Source: Cloacimonetes bacterium UBA5614 (GTDB lineage: Bacteria; Cloacimonadota; Cloacimonadia; Cloacimonadales; Cloacimonadaceae). From it: a DNA stretch of 62,676 nt. Under the pieces are notes generated by a model, which did no database searches, had not been told where the DNA came from, and saw only the letters and a list, made by a program, of their open reading frames with translations. A program made the position numbers and the translations under genes. Within the stretch, counting starts at the first letter, position 1, and the number at the start of each line of letters is the position of its first letter. Positions 16,298 to 25,500 of this stretch are shown in pieces. The stretch lies in contig DIKQ01000006.1 of the NCBI GenBank assembly GCA_002424605.1, forward strand, positions 1 to 62,676, given 5' to 3'.

Positions 16298-19200
16298 TGG
16301 ACATCAGCACTGCTTTCATTTCCAGGTTGCGCTGTCTGCACCAGGAAATGAATTCATGGTCAGGATAAAAGTTAAATGACTGTGGTTGTAAAAGAAGTGA
16401 TTCATATCTGCCAGTCTTTACCAGCAGTTTTAGGCCAAAATGGCCGATAGCTTGCTTCTTGATTTTACTAATCTGTTCCAGAAACTCATCGTTGATAGTT
16501 TGCTCCTCTGTTTCAATCAAGATCTCCCCTTTCAGGTGGTAGGGAATCGCCTCGAAGGCAAAGACTTTTTTGGGAAGTATTCTCAGGGAGCTGTCGTCAC
16601 CTGAGATATATTGGGAACGGCTTCCAATGACATAATAAATCTTACCATATTCGAACTGACCGACGAATTTATCAAAATCATTTTTGAACAGCGACACTTC
16701 AAATCTGCCGTTTAAATCCTCCATAACTATGAAAGCCATGGGATTGCCCTTGTTGTCGCGCTTTTTGGTGATACTTGCAACCACGCCAATAACATACACT
16801 TCCGAACCATTCGATTTCTCTTCGATTTTGTCCCTGGGAGTGGTGAGCAATTCTATCATATCCTTGTATGGATGGAGTGGATGACCGCTCAGGTAAAAGC
16901 CGAGGACCCCCTTTTCCATATCCAACTGGTGGAGATATGACCAGTCCTCTGCTTCTGGAAGTATGGGTTTAAACGAATTGCACTCATCTTCCGTATCTAG
17001 CAGGTCAAACAAAGAAGTTTGTCCTCTCCTGCTTTCTCTCTGGTGGTCGCTGGCCTGCTCCAGAGCTGTTTCAATAACCAGCCATTTCTGGGCTCTGGAA
17101 CCTTCCAGGTCATCCAGGGCACCTGAGGCAATAAGGCTCTCCAGCACCGTTTTATTAACGGCCATGGAATCCAGCCTTTTACATAATTCAAAGATATCTT
17201 TGTATTTACCGTTCTTGTTACGTTCATCCACAATGGCTTTTATTGCTGCTTCTCCAATGTTCTTTATCGCTCTCAGCCCGAAATGGATTTCAATGCCGCT
17301 TACTGAGAACTCGCAGTCACTCTGGTTAATGCCGGGAGGAATGATGTTGATGTTCATACGTTTGCATTCTTCAAGAAAGTATGGTACTTTATCGGGATTG
17401 TCTTCCAATGATAACAGGGCTGCCATAAACTCAACCGGATAATGCGCTTTTAACCATGCTGTCTGATAAGCTACCAGAGCATAACAGGTTGCATGACTTT
17501 TGTTGAATGCATATTCAGCAAATGTAGCCCAGTCACTCCAGATTTTTTCTATGGTTTTTTCCGGAACACCATGGGCAATTGCTCCTTCCCTGAAACTAAT
17601 CCGGAAGGTTTCCATGAGGTCAGCTTTTTTCTTGGACATGGCACTGCGCAGTGAATCTGCCTGGCCTCCAGTAAAACCTGCCATCTCGCGGGATATCTGC
17701 ATGACCTGTTCCTGATAAACAGTCACGCCATAAGTTTCCTTGAGTATTTGCTCCATCAGAGGGTGGTCATATACAATCTTTTCTTTGCCGTATTTTCTAC
17801 GTATATAAGTATCAATTGATGCCATTGGTCCAGGTCTGTAAAGGGCAACCATGGCAATCAGGTCTTCAAACTGGTTTGGTTTCAGATCCATCAGGTACTT
17901 GGTCATGCCGTCCGATTCAAACTGAAAAATGCCGTCTGTCTTTCCCTGGGCAAGCAATTGGAAAGTCACCTGATCATCCAGCGGAAGATTGTCAATGTCT
18001 ACCTTCACGTTCTGTGACTGTTCTATCAGTTCCACAGCTTTGGTAATCAGGGTAAGGGTTTTCAGACCCAGGAAATCCATTTTCAAGATTTTAAGTTGCT
18101 CTAGATTTTTACCCTCATACTGAACCAGGACAGCATTCTCATTATCCTTTTGAGAACTTACCGCCAGAGGGACATAATCCGTAAGGTCACCGGGTACGAT
18201 TACAACGCCTGCCGCATGGATACCTGTCTGGCGAACCAAACCTTCCAGCACCTGACTATGCTGCAGGATGCTGTCATTGAGGTCATTGCTGTTCATAATT
18301 GCAACGAATTCCGGAGAGTCTTTTATCGCATCCGCTAACGTTTTGGAACTGGACGGTATGGCTTTTGTCATTCTGTTTGCTTCAGCAGCGGTTACTCCCA
18401 GCACCCGGGCGACATCCTTGATAACGGATTTTGGTCCCAGTGTACTGTATGTGATTATCTGGGTTACACTGTTACGACCATATTTCTGAATGACATAGTC
18501 AATCACCTTGCTTCTTCCCTGGGCGCAAAAGTCAATGTCAATATCAGGCATGCTGATGCGGTCAGGATTCAGGAAGCGTTCAAACATCAGGTTATATTTC
18601 AGCGGGTCAACTCTTGTGATATCAAGCAGATAAGAGATGATACTGCCTGCAGCGGAACCTCTGCCGGGGCCTACAGGGACATTTTGCTTACGCGCGTTGT
18701 CGATAAAATCCTTCACTACCAGGAAGTAACCGTCAAAACCCATCTTATGGACTATTCCGAGTTCGTATTCCAACCGTTCCATAATCTCCGGCGTCAGGTC
18801 AGGATATCTGGTTTTGGCTCCTTCCAGGCACAGTGCCTTCAGGTAATCGCCCATATCAGTGAATTCCGGTGGGGTTTCAATAGATGGCAGCAGGAAGTTG
18901 TCATATTTTAGTTCAAAATCTATCCGGTTAGCAATCTCCATTGTGTTGTTGAAAGCTTCGGGAACATCGGGAAACAGTCTCATCATCTCGTCTGCAGTCC
19001 TGAAAAAGAGTTGATTGGTACTATATCTCATCCGATTTGGATCTGCCAGGTTTTTCCCAGTCTGAATGCAGAGCAGGATGTCGTGCGCTTCGCTGTCGGA
19101 TTGCTGAAGATAGTGGCAGTCATTGGTCAGCACCAGCGGGATGGATAGCTCTTTGGCAAGGCTGATAATCTGGGGCATGACCTTTGCTTCTTCCTCAATG

Positions 19201-19727
19201 CCATGGTCCTGGATTTCCAGATAGTATCTGTCACCGAATACATTGCGGTACCATTCTGCAGCCTGTTTTGCCTGTCTGGGCTGCTGGTTGAGCAGGTGCT
19301 GGGCAATCTCGCCCTTGATGCAGGCACTCAGGCAAATCAAACCTTCTGAATATTCTTCCAGCAGTTTCTTGTTGATGCGGGGTTTGTAATAAAATCCTTC
19401 CAGATAGGATTTGGAGGATAGCTTCATCAGATTGCGGTAGCCTTTGTCATTCATTGCCAGGAGTATCAGGTGATGACGGCGGTCATTTTTATTGCTTTCG
19501 TCAGCAAAATCTTTGTTTATGATATAGGCTTCGATTCCAATGATGGGTTTGATGCCTGCTTTCTTGGCAGTATTGTAAAACTCTATAGCACCAAACATGT
19601 TGCCGTGGTCAGTTATGGCAAGCGCCGGCATATTGTTTTGCACTGCCAGTTTGACTATTCTGTCTATCCGGCAGGCTCCGTCCAGCAGACTGTATTGCGT
19701 ATGATTGTGCAGATGAACAAAAGACAT
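16290..19727 (-). CDS. dnaE: DNA polymerase III alpha subunit
   Basis: 1,145 aa, the replicative polymerase. The N-terminal PHP domain starts FVHLHNHTQYSLLDG. The polymerase active site PDIDIDF lies near residue 400, followed by the fingers/thumb region, helix-hairpin-helix elements and an OB-fold region near residues 950-1060. A ribosome site AAAGG precedes the ATG at 19727. Length and motif order are those of a standard bacterial DnaE1; no intein and no 3'-5' exonuclease domain were seen. The gene overlaps the first GWxTD gene by 8 bp. Confidence 0.97.
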   Translation of the reverse strand: MSFVHLHNHTQYSLLDGACRIDRIVKLAVQNNMPALAITDHGNMFGAIEFYNTAKKAGIKPIIGIEAYIINKDFADESNKNDRRHHLILLAMNDKGYRNLMKLSSKSYLEGFYYKPRINKKLLEEYSEGLICLSACIKGEIAQHLLNQQPRQAKQAAEWYRNVFGDRYYLEIQDHGIEEEAKVMPQIISLAKELSIPLVLTNDCHYLQQSDSEAHDILLCIQTGKNLADPNRMRYSTNQLFFRTADEMMRLFPDVPEAFNNTMEIANRIDFELKYDNFLLPSIETPPEFTDMGDYLKALCLEGAKTRYPDLTPEIMERLEYELGIVHKMGFDGYFLVVKDFIDNARKQNVPVGPGRGSAAGSIISYLLDITRVDPLKYNLMFERFLNPDRISMPDIDIDFCAQGRSKVIDYVIQKYGRNSVTQIITYSTLGPKSVIKDVARVLGVTAAEANRMTKAIPSSSKTLADAIKDSPEFVAIMNSNDLNDSILQHSQVLEGLVRQTGIHAAGVVIVPGDLTDYVPLAVSSQKDNENAVLVQYEGKNLEQLKILKMDFLGLKTLTLITKAVELIEQSQNVKVDIDNLPLDDQVTFQLLAQGKTDGIFQFESDGMTKYLMDLKPNQFEDLIAMVALYRPGPMASIDTYIRRKYGKEKIVYDHPLMEQILKETYGVTVYQEQVMQISREMAGFTGGQADSLRSAMSKKKADLMETFRISFREGAIAHGVPEKTIEKIWSDWATFAEYAFNKSHATCYALVAYQTAWLKAHYPVEFMAALLSLEDNPDKVPYFLEECKRMNINIIPPGINQSDCEFSVSGIEIHFGLRAIKNIGEAAIKAIVDERNKNGKYKDIFELCKRLDSMAVNKTVLESLIASGALDDLEGSRAQKWLVIETALEQASDHQRESRRGQTSLFDLLDTEDECNSFKPILPEAEDWSYLHQLDMEKGVLGFYLSGHPLHPYKDMIELLTTPRDKIEEKSNGSEVYVIGVVASITKKRDNKGNPMAFIVMEDLNGRFEVSLFKNDFDKFVGQFEYGKIYYVIGSRSQYISGDDSSLRILPKKVFAFEAIPYHLKGEILIETEEQTINDEFLEQISKIKKQAIGHFGLKLLVKTGRYESLLLQPQSFNFYPDHEFISWCRQRNLEMKAVLMSND

Positions 19728-19794
19728 TTATTCTACCTTTCTGAGGTTATTTTGTTTACATTGTTACAATTAATAATCCAGCTTATTTTTGAAG

Positions 19795-20310
19795 TCAGCG
19801 GAATTCTGTCAAAACAAATTCGCTGATATCTCTGTTTATAATGTCAAACAGACTCCTGTTCAGTGTTTGCAGCATAGCCTCAAAATGGGTGCCCTTCCAG
19901 TAAATCTTTCCGCATTTACGGCAGCAGGTGAAATGTTCTTCCCGATTTCTTACTTTTTCCGGCAGCCGTTGTAGAACCTTGTCTTTAGATATAGCAAAGA
20001 CGGCTCTGTTGCAATAAAGGCAACGGCTGAATACTCTGAAATTAGTGAGTCTGAGCTCACTAACCACCTGCTTTAGTTGTTCCTGGTGATTTTCGGAAAC
20101 TACAATCAAAAAGCGATGAATTGTCTTTAAGTTTGCATTTTTCCTGGTTCTGGTCAGTAGAATCCTGTTTTGCAGGGAGCAATGCCGTGCCCATGTTGCA
20201 GTTTTGCCGGAATCAGTGAGCACAGCGTCAAAACCCAGAAGCCTCAGCCAGCGCGCCAGTCTCTCCAGTTCCGATGTCAACAGGAACTTTGGCCTCAGGG
20301 GTTTATCCAT
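19795..20310 (-). CDS. Mut7-C RNase-like protein with substituted catalytic Asp residues
   Basis: 171 aa. The pattern RLARWLRLLGFD (residues 17-28) and the later RILLTR identify the Mut7-C PIN-like domain, followed by a zinc ribbon with C97-x2-C100 and C130-x2-C133. In typical members the first strand ends in Asp and the second motif is LTRDR. Here these positions are Thr12 (ACA) and Thr55 (ACC), both checked in the nucleotide sequence, so metal-dependent cleavage may be lost. It starts 6 bp after the YugP-like gene. The family call is fairly sure; loss of activity is inference. Confidence 0.8.
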   Translation of the reverse strand: MDKPLRPKFLLTSELERLARWLRLLGFDAVLTDSGKTATWARHCSLQNRILLTRTRKNANLKTIHRFLIVVSENHQEQLKQVVSELRLTNFRVFSRCLYCNRAVFAISKDKVLQRLPEKVRNREEHFTCCRKCGKIYWKGTHFEAMLQTLNRSLFDIINRDISEFVLTEFR

Positions 20311-20316
20311 AAGTCA

Positions 20317-21000
20317 TCAATTTCTGGAGTTGCGCAGCATGATAAGGCGCAGGAGATTCACCAAAGCCATCAGTGTAGCAGCTACATAGGTAAGTGCTGC
20401 TGCATTGAGCACTTCTCTGGCACCTTTCATTTCTTCAGGATAGATAATAATTCTGTCATTCAGTTGCTCATAAGCCCGTTGCGAAGCATTGTATTCCACA
20501 GGCAGGGTAACCAGATGAAACAACAGAGCAGCGGCAAAAAGGATTATGCCAATATCCATCAGACCTGTCATAGAAAACAGGAGTCCGGCGATAAACATCG
20601 GAAATGCCAGCCATGAACCGAGATTAGCAACCGGCAGGATGCTTGCCCGGATGAGCAGGGGTGCATATTTTGAGGCATGTTGCAAAGCATGTCCGCATTC
20701 ATGGGCAGCTATGGTTACGGATGAAATAGACGTACCATAAAACACGTCTTTGGAAAGGCGGACTTCATTCACTCTGGGGTCGTAATGGTCGGTTAATATG
20801 CCTTCCACAGGAACCACTTTGACGTGGTCTAGTCCATTGCGGCTAAGAATTGTTTGTGCTACTTCACTTCCGCTCATGTTGACAGAACTCTGCACTTTCA
20901 GAAACTTTTTATAGTTGCCTTTTACCTTGGACTGAGCATAAAAAGCCAGTATCAGTACGGGAATCAGCAGTAGAAAAGTCGCATCTCCCATATAAAACAT
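20317..21000 (-). CDS. YugP-type neutral zinc metallopeptidase (membrane)
   Basis: 227 aa. N-terminal membrane helix (about residues 6-22), a conserved region with NEVRLSKDVF, then HECGH at about residue 98 (HExxH zinc motif), and two or three further helices (about 118-170), ending with LPVEYNASQRA. This matches the YugP/DUF-type zinc peptidase family, whose substrates are unknown. A strong AAGGAGGAG precedes the ATG. It leads a two-gene unit with the Mut7-C-like gene. Confidence 0.9.
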   Translation of the reverse strand: MFYMGDATFLLLIPVLILAFYAQSKVKGNYKKFLKVQSSVNMSGSEVAQTILSRNGLDHVKVVPVEGILTDHYDPRVNEVRLSKDVFYGTSISSVTIAAHECGHALQHASKYAPLLIRASILPVANLGSWLAFPMFIAGLLFSMTGLMDIGIILFAAALLFHLVTLPVEYNASQRAYEQLNDRIIIYPEEMKGAREVLNAAALTYVAATLMALVNLLRLIMLRNSRN

Positions 21001-21087
21001 TGTCTCCTCCTTAAAGTTATATATCTCTTAATACAAATTTATCCGGAACAACCCCTATGTCAAGTGGACTTATTTTTGTTTTTTTGC

Positions 21088-21120
21088 TTGACAAAATAGC
21101 TGAAAGATTTCCATTCTGAT
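21088..21120 (+). promoter_or_regulatory. Candidate -35 element upstream of the OmpA-family gene
   Basis: TTGACA at 21088-21093, after a T-rich tract. No good -10 box is visible at 16-18 bp; ATTCTG near 21113 is the nearest match. The call rests on position, 58 bp before the ATG, and on the perfect -35. Confidence 0.35.
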
Positions 21121-21150
21121 AACAGCCAAAAGTATTGGAGGTTCTTCATC

Positions 21151-22311
21151 ATGAAAGAACGTCTCAGATTATTACTGGTTATCCTGCTGCTGGCAGGTGT
21201 AACCGCTGTATGCCATGCATCTTCTGACTGGTACAACACCATTTCGGTGAAACTGGGCAGGACAGATGCGGACTGTGATGTGGAATCTCCGGGCAAGTCC
21301 CTTGCTATGTTTGGCGGGCAATATGAAATATGGTACAACAATCTTTTCAGCATTGGACCGTATGTTTATTTCAGCCAGTTGCATGGAGGCAAGCTTTCCT
21401 GGGACCAGGCAATAGACCCTGATCAGACTGATCCTGCCCTCAGGGGTTTCCGCGCTTATATGGCAGGGCTGGATATCAAGCTGAGGTTCCGTCCCCACTG
21501 GGACTGGAGCAATATTGTGCTTCCTGACCATTTCATTTCCAGGATTGCCCCGTATGTCAATACGGGTGTGGGAATCCTTACCTTTGACCCGCTTGACCGT
21601 TCCGGAACACCCATAAGGGGTGATTACAAGCGCCATGCCGGGGCAGCTCCGGTTTTCGGAGCCGGATTCACCTTCTTTTCCCGCATGGGCGTTACCGGCG
21701 ACCTGGGCATGGAATACCATTTTGTCAATTCCGATGAACTGGACGGATATAAATATGGGAAAACCAAAGACCGTTTTTGGACCGGATATATTGCGCTGAC
21801 CATTGGTTCTTCCAAACCGGTAGAACCACCTGTTCTGCCACCCGAACCAGAACCTGAGCCTGAGCCGGAACCCATTATCGAGCCCGAACCTGAGCCGGAG
21901 CCTGTGCCGATTCCTGAGCCTGTGCCCGAACCCATTAAGAGGGAACCTGCCATTGAAATCCGCAAGGATGTCAGCCTGATTATCAAGGGCGTCACTTTCA
22001 AGACGGACAAGGATGAGCTCACAGCTTCCGCTATGGTGGAACTGGATAAGCTGGTCATTGTTCTGACTGAGGATTACCCGGACATCACTCTGGATATTCA
22101 GGGCCACACCGACAGCGATGCCAGCGATGCTTATAATATGGACCTTTCCAGACGCAGGTCTCTGTCAGTAAAACGTTACCTGGTAAGCAAAGGCGTGGCA
22201 GAAAACCGCCTGACCACCAGTTGGTTTGGTGAGCGCCGGCCGATTGCTCCAAACACCACTCCTGCCGGCAAAGCCCAAAACCGCCGCATCGAATTCATAA
22301 GAACCGATTAA
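21151..22311 (+). CDS. OmpA-family outer-membrane protein with PE-rich linker
   Basis: 386 aa. Signal peptide (about residues 1-24), an OmpA/OmpW-like N-terminal beta-barrel (about 25-225), a linker of alternating Pro and Glu (about 228-268), then an OmpA C-terminal peptidoglycan-binding domain (about 275-386) with DIQGHTDS and the final NRRIEF motif. It should anchor the outer membrane to the cell wall. GGAGG lies 7 bases before the ATG. Followed by its own terminator, so probably monocistronic. Confidence 0.92.
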   Translation: MKERLRLLLVILLLAGVTAVCHASSDWYNTISVKLGRTDADCDVESPGKSLAMFGGQYEIWYNNLFSIGPYVYFSQLHGGKLSWDQAIDPDQTDPALRGFRAYMAGLDIKLRFRPHWDWSNIVLPDHFISRIAPYVNTGVGILTFDPLDRSGTPIRGDYKRHAGAAPVFGAGFTFFSRMGVTGDLGMEYHFVNSDELDGYKYGKTKDRFWTGYIALTIGSSKPVEPPVLPPEPEPEPEPEPIIEPEPEPEPVPIPEPVPEPIKREPAIEIRKDVSLIIKGVTFKTDKDELTASAMVELDKLVIVLTEDYPDITLDIQGHTDSDASDAYNMDLSRRRSLSVKRYLVSKGVAENRLTTSWFGERRPIAPNTTPAGKAQNRRIEFIRTD

Positions 22312-22333
22312 TCCCTCCATACATATAAAGAAA

Positions 22334-22363
22334 GGGGGTTCATTTTTGAACCCCCATTTTTTT
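22334..22363 (+). terminator. Rho-independent terminator of the OmpA-family gene
   Basis: A perfect 9-bp stem, GGGGGTTCA with TGAACCCCC, a 4-nt loop and a run of seven T. Confidence 0.9.
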
Positions 22364-22380
22364 AGCTCTTATGACCAATA

Positions 22381-22435
22381 CGCTACCATTACGCTATCAT
22401 TACGGAGTTAATCCGTATTGATAGCGTAATGCTAA
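22381..22435. repeat. 11-bp-unit palindromic element, copy A
   Basis: Five consecutive 11-bp units: CGCTACCATTA, CGCTATCATTA, CGGAGTTAATC, CGTATTGATAG, CGTAATGCTAA. Together they form an inverted repeat with arms 22384-22406 and 22412-22434 (21 of 23 match) and a 5-nt loop. It lacks the CCCTGCTT flank seen at three other copies. It lies between the OmpA terminator and the promoter of the C25-like gene. Confidence 0.75.
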
Positions 22436-22468
22436 AAAGTGAGAGGTAGAGGAGGGTAAAGTATTTAC

Positions 22469-22498
22469 TTGACTGTAATACAGAATAAAATTTACTTT
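22469..22498 (+). promoter_or_regulatory. Candidate promoter of the C25-like gene
   Basis: TTGACT at 22469-22474, an 18-bp spacer, and TACTTT at 22493-22498, about 29 bases before the ATG. The stretch AAATTTACTTTAA around the -10 recurs upstream of lon. Confidence 0.4.
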
Positions 22499-22526
22499 AA
22501 TTTAGCGCTTGTCATGGTAGGTTATT

Positions 22527-25500
22527 ATGATTAACAAACTTAAGACCAAGCCTTTAACGATTGCAATTTGTCTTGGGGCAGTGGTTCTGTTCTCGTGGTG
22601 TATCAGTTTATCAGCTACCGTTTATGCACAGGGCACGATACCTGTCCTGGATTGCAGCGAAACAAGAGCGGAAAGAATAAATCTTAGCTTCCGGCTGGGT
22701 GAGTTTGATGTTAATTCTGACGGAAAAATCACTTTGCAGAATAAGTGGACAGAATACAGGATTGATAAGTCCGGATTGCCTGTCCTGGCGGTAAATCTTG
22801 CCATCGGAAACGCAGGCGATTATACGGCAGAAATCAGCGGAAAGACAGACATTTCACTGAGCGTTAACGGTCCGGAATCGGACAGCCATCCATCCGATAC
22901 CGTGATACTAAGCCAGCCATATATTTACAGGGATGTGCGGGGCATCACGCTGTACATTTCACCTTTCAGTCCAAACGGGGATTTGCTCTCGGCCGTTACG
23001 GAAATGGAGATTGTCCTGACCAAAACTGATACCCGGGGAACCAATCCCAAACAGGCAGAGAATCACAAACTCAACCCCTATTTCATGGATAATTACAGGC
23101 ACCTCTTTTTGAACTTTAATCCGCGTTATGAGGATGTAGGTGAAGTCGGCTCGATGCTGGTCATCTGCCATGATGCGTTCATGAATACGATGCTGCCTTA
23201 TGTGCAGTGGAAAAACCGGATTGGCATTCCCACGGAAATGGTGCCGGTCACCGAAGCAGGCACGGACACGGAAACGCTGAAGCAATACATCCAAAACCGC
23301 TATGATGCGGACAGCACTTTGACTTTTGTCCAACTGGTGGGCGACCATGAACAGGTGCCCAGCTCAATTTCAGGCGTTGTTCAATTCAACGGTACCCACG
23401 ATCCTTACTATACTTTGGTGGAAGGCGATGACAGCTATCCCGATTTGTTTGTGGGCAGGTTTTCCGCTGAGAATGTCGACCAGTTGGAAACCCAGGTCAC
23501 ACGCACCCTGGAATATGAAAAAGCTGTCCACCAGGGCTCCTGGTTGAGTAAGGCGAGCGGGGTTTGCGCCGTCAATCCACCCGTCCCGGGTGACGACGGT
23601 GAATACAACTGGGACCATTTGGACAACATCCGCACCAAGCTGTTGAACTTTACCTATACGGAAGTGGACAGGGTTTATGCCAATGAAGGCGCTGACACAG
23701 AGGACTTTGCCAGTACTATCAACGCGGGAAAATCACTGCTCAATTACTGCGGAGAAGGATATGAGACCTATTGGATAACGCCCTACTTCAACATAGATAA
23801 TGTGAATGAACTATCCAATGATAACATGCTTCCCTTCATCCAGTGTGTATCCTGCAACACGGGCAACTTCTACGGACAGACCTGCCTTGCCGAATCTTTC
23901 ATGCGGGCGAAAAACCCGGCTACACAACAGCCGACGGGGGCAATCGGCATCTATGCTGCCGGACCTACTCAATCGGTAGATACACCCATGCGTTCACAGG
24001 ACCACTTTAATGATTTGCTGGTAAGCGGACAAAAAAACACTTTGGGCGGGCTTTGCTACAATGGCTCCTGCAATATGATGGACGTTTATCCGCTGAACGG
24101 TGAACATAACTTTCTGGGCTGGAACCTGTTCGGCGACGCTTCCCTGCAGCTCAGGACAGCAGAGCCGGAAATGCTGTCAGTAAATGTTAGCAATCAGATT
24201 CCTTCTGCTGCCACATCTCTTTTGGTGCAAACAGGCAGACCTGCCGTACGCGTCTGCCTTAGCAGGTTTGATGATATCATCGCCAGCGGTTTTACCGATA
24301 ATGCTGGCTCAGTTACCTTATACTGGTCAATCCCAACCCAGAATGGATATACCTATCTGCTAACCGCTACAGGATTTAACTGCCTGCCTTTTTCACAGGA
24401 TTTACAATGCTTCGCGGAAGGCGAAGGTTACCTCAATATCACGGACATTACCTACGAGGATAACGAAGACGGCGTTATCAATCCGGAAGAGGTAATTTCC
24501 CTGCAAATAACTGTTAATAATCCTTCCCTAGTTGATGTAGCAGATGTATATATTTGGTTAAATAACCTGTCTGATTATTTGGATTTCTCCTTGGGGTTAC
24601 TACATTTGGGAAACATAGCAGCAGGAACCGATAAACTGGTGCATAATTATCTTCGCATCAGCAGGAACTGTCCGGATTACAGGAATCTGGAGTATGAACT
24701 GATTCTGTCTTCAAACGGACAGAGCTGGGTGATCCCTTGCATGATTACCGTTCATTCACCGGTGGTCTCCATTGTGGAAAGTAAGTTATTACCGGAAAAG
24801 AACTGGCTGAATCCCGGCGATGAAATCCAGGTGCAATATAAGATTGCTAATACAGGCAGTGCTGCCATGAAGAATACAAGGTGTGAACTTAGCACTGACA
24901 GGGACTGGATAAATATCTCCCGACCCGTGCAGTCAAATCTGTCTTGCCCGTCCAATGACTCTCTGCTGGTGACTTATACGGTCAGGATAGATTGCGACGT
25001 GGAGGTGGACTCGCTCTTTAATCTGGCTTTCGAAATGATTCCTGCCAATGCGCCGGACAGGAGTTGGACGGATAACCGGTTGGTTGTGAATCAGGGAGTA
25101 ATGCTGGAAGGCTTTGAGACCAATGATAATGTGAGATTTCCCTTTGTATATCCTTATGGGCATCTCTGGCTGCTGTCCCCGGAGGCTATTGAAGGAAGCT
25201 TGTCAATGCAAACACCAGATTTGGATGTCGGACAATACACATCATTAGAAATTACCCTTGAACTTTCCGAACCGGGTGAACTGGTTTTTTATTTAAAAAC
25301 AGACCTTGAGTACACTGCATGTTACCTGAGTTTTTGTGTTAATGAAAGTTTATATGACCACTGGTACAAAAATCCTGAATGGCAAAGAGCAAGTTTTACT
25401 TTAAACGCCGGTGTTAATAAGCTGACTTGGTATTATTGGAACAGACCTGAGGGATTTGGTGACCATGGTCATGTCCATGTGGATGCCATCCAGTTCCCGC

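Noticed and set aside
21841..21960. Tandem DNA repeat in the OmpA-family gene
   Set aside because: It encodes a Pro-Glu linker common between OmpA domains and is a coding repeat, not a separate element.
21172..22107. Long minus-strand open frame (311 codons) opposite the OmpA-family gene
   Set aside because: Shadow frame of the OmpA gene; its repetitive part mirrors the Pro-Glu linker codons.
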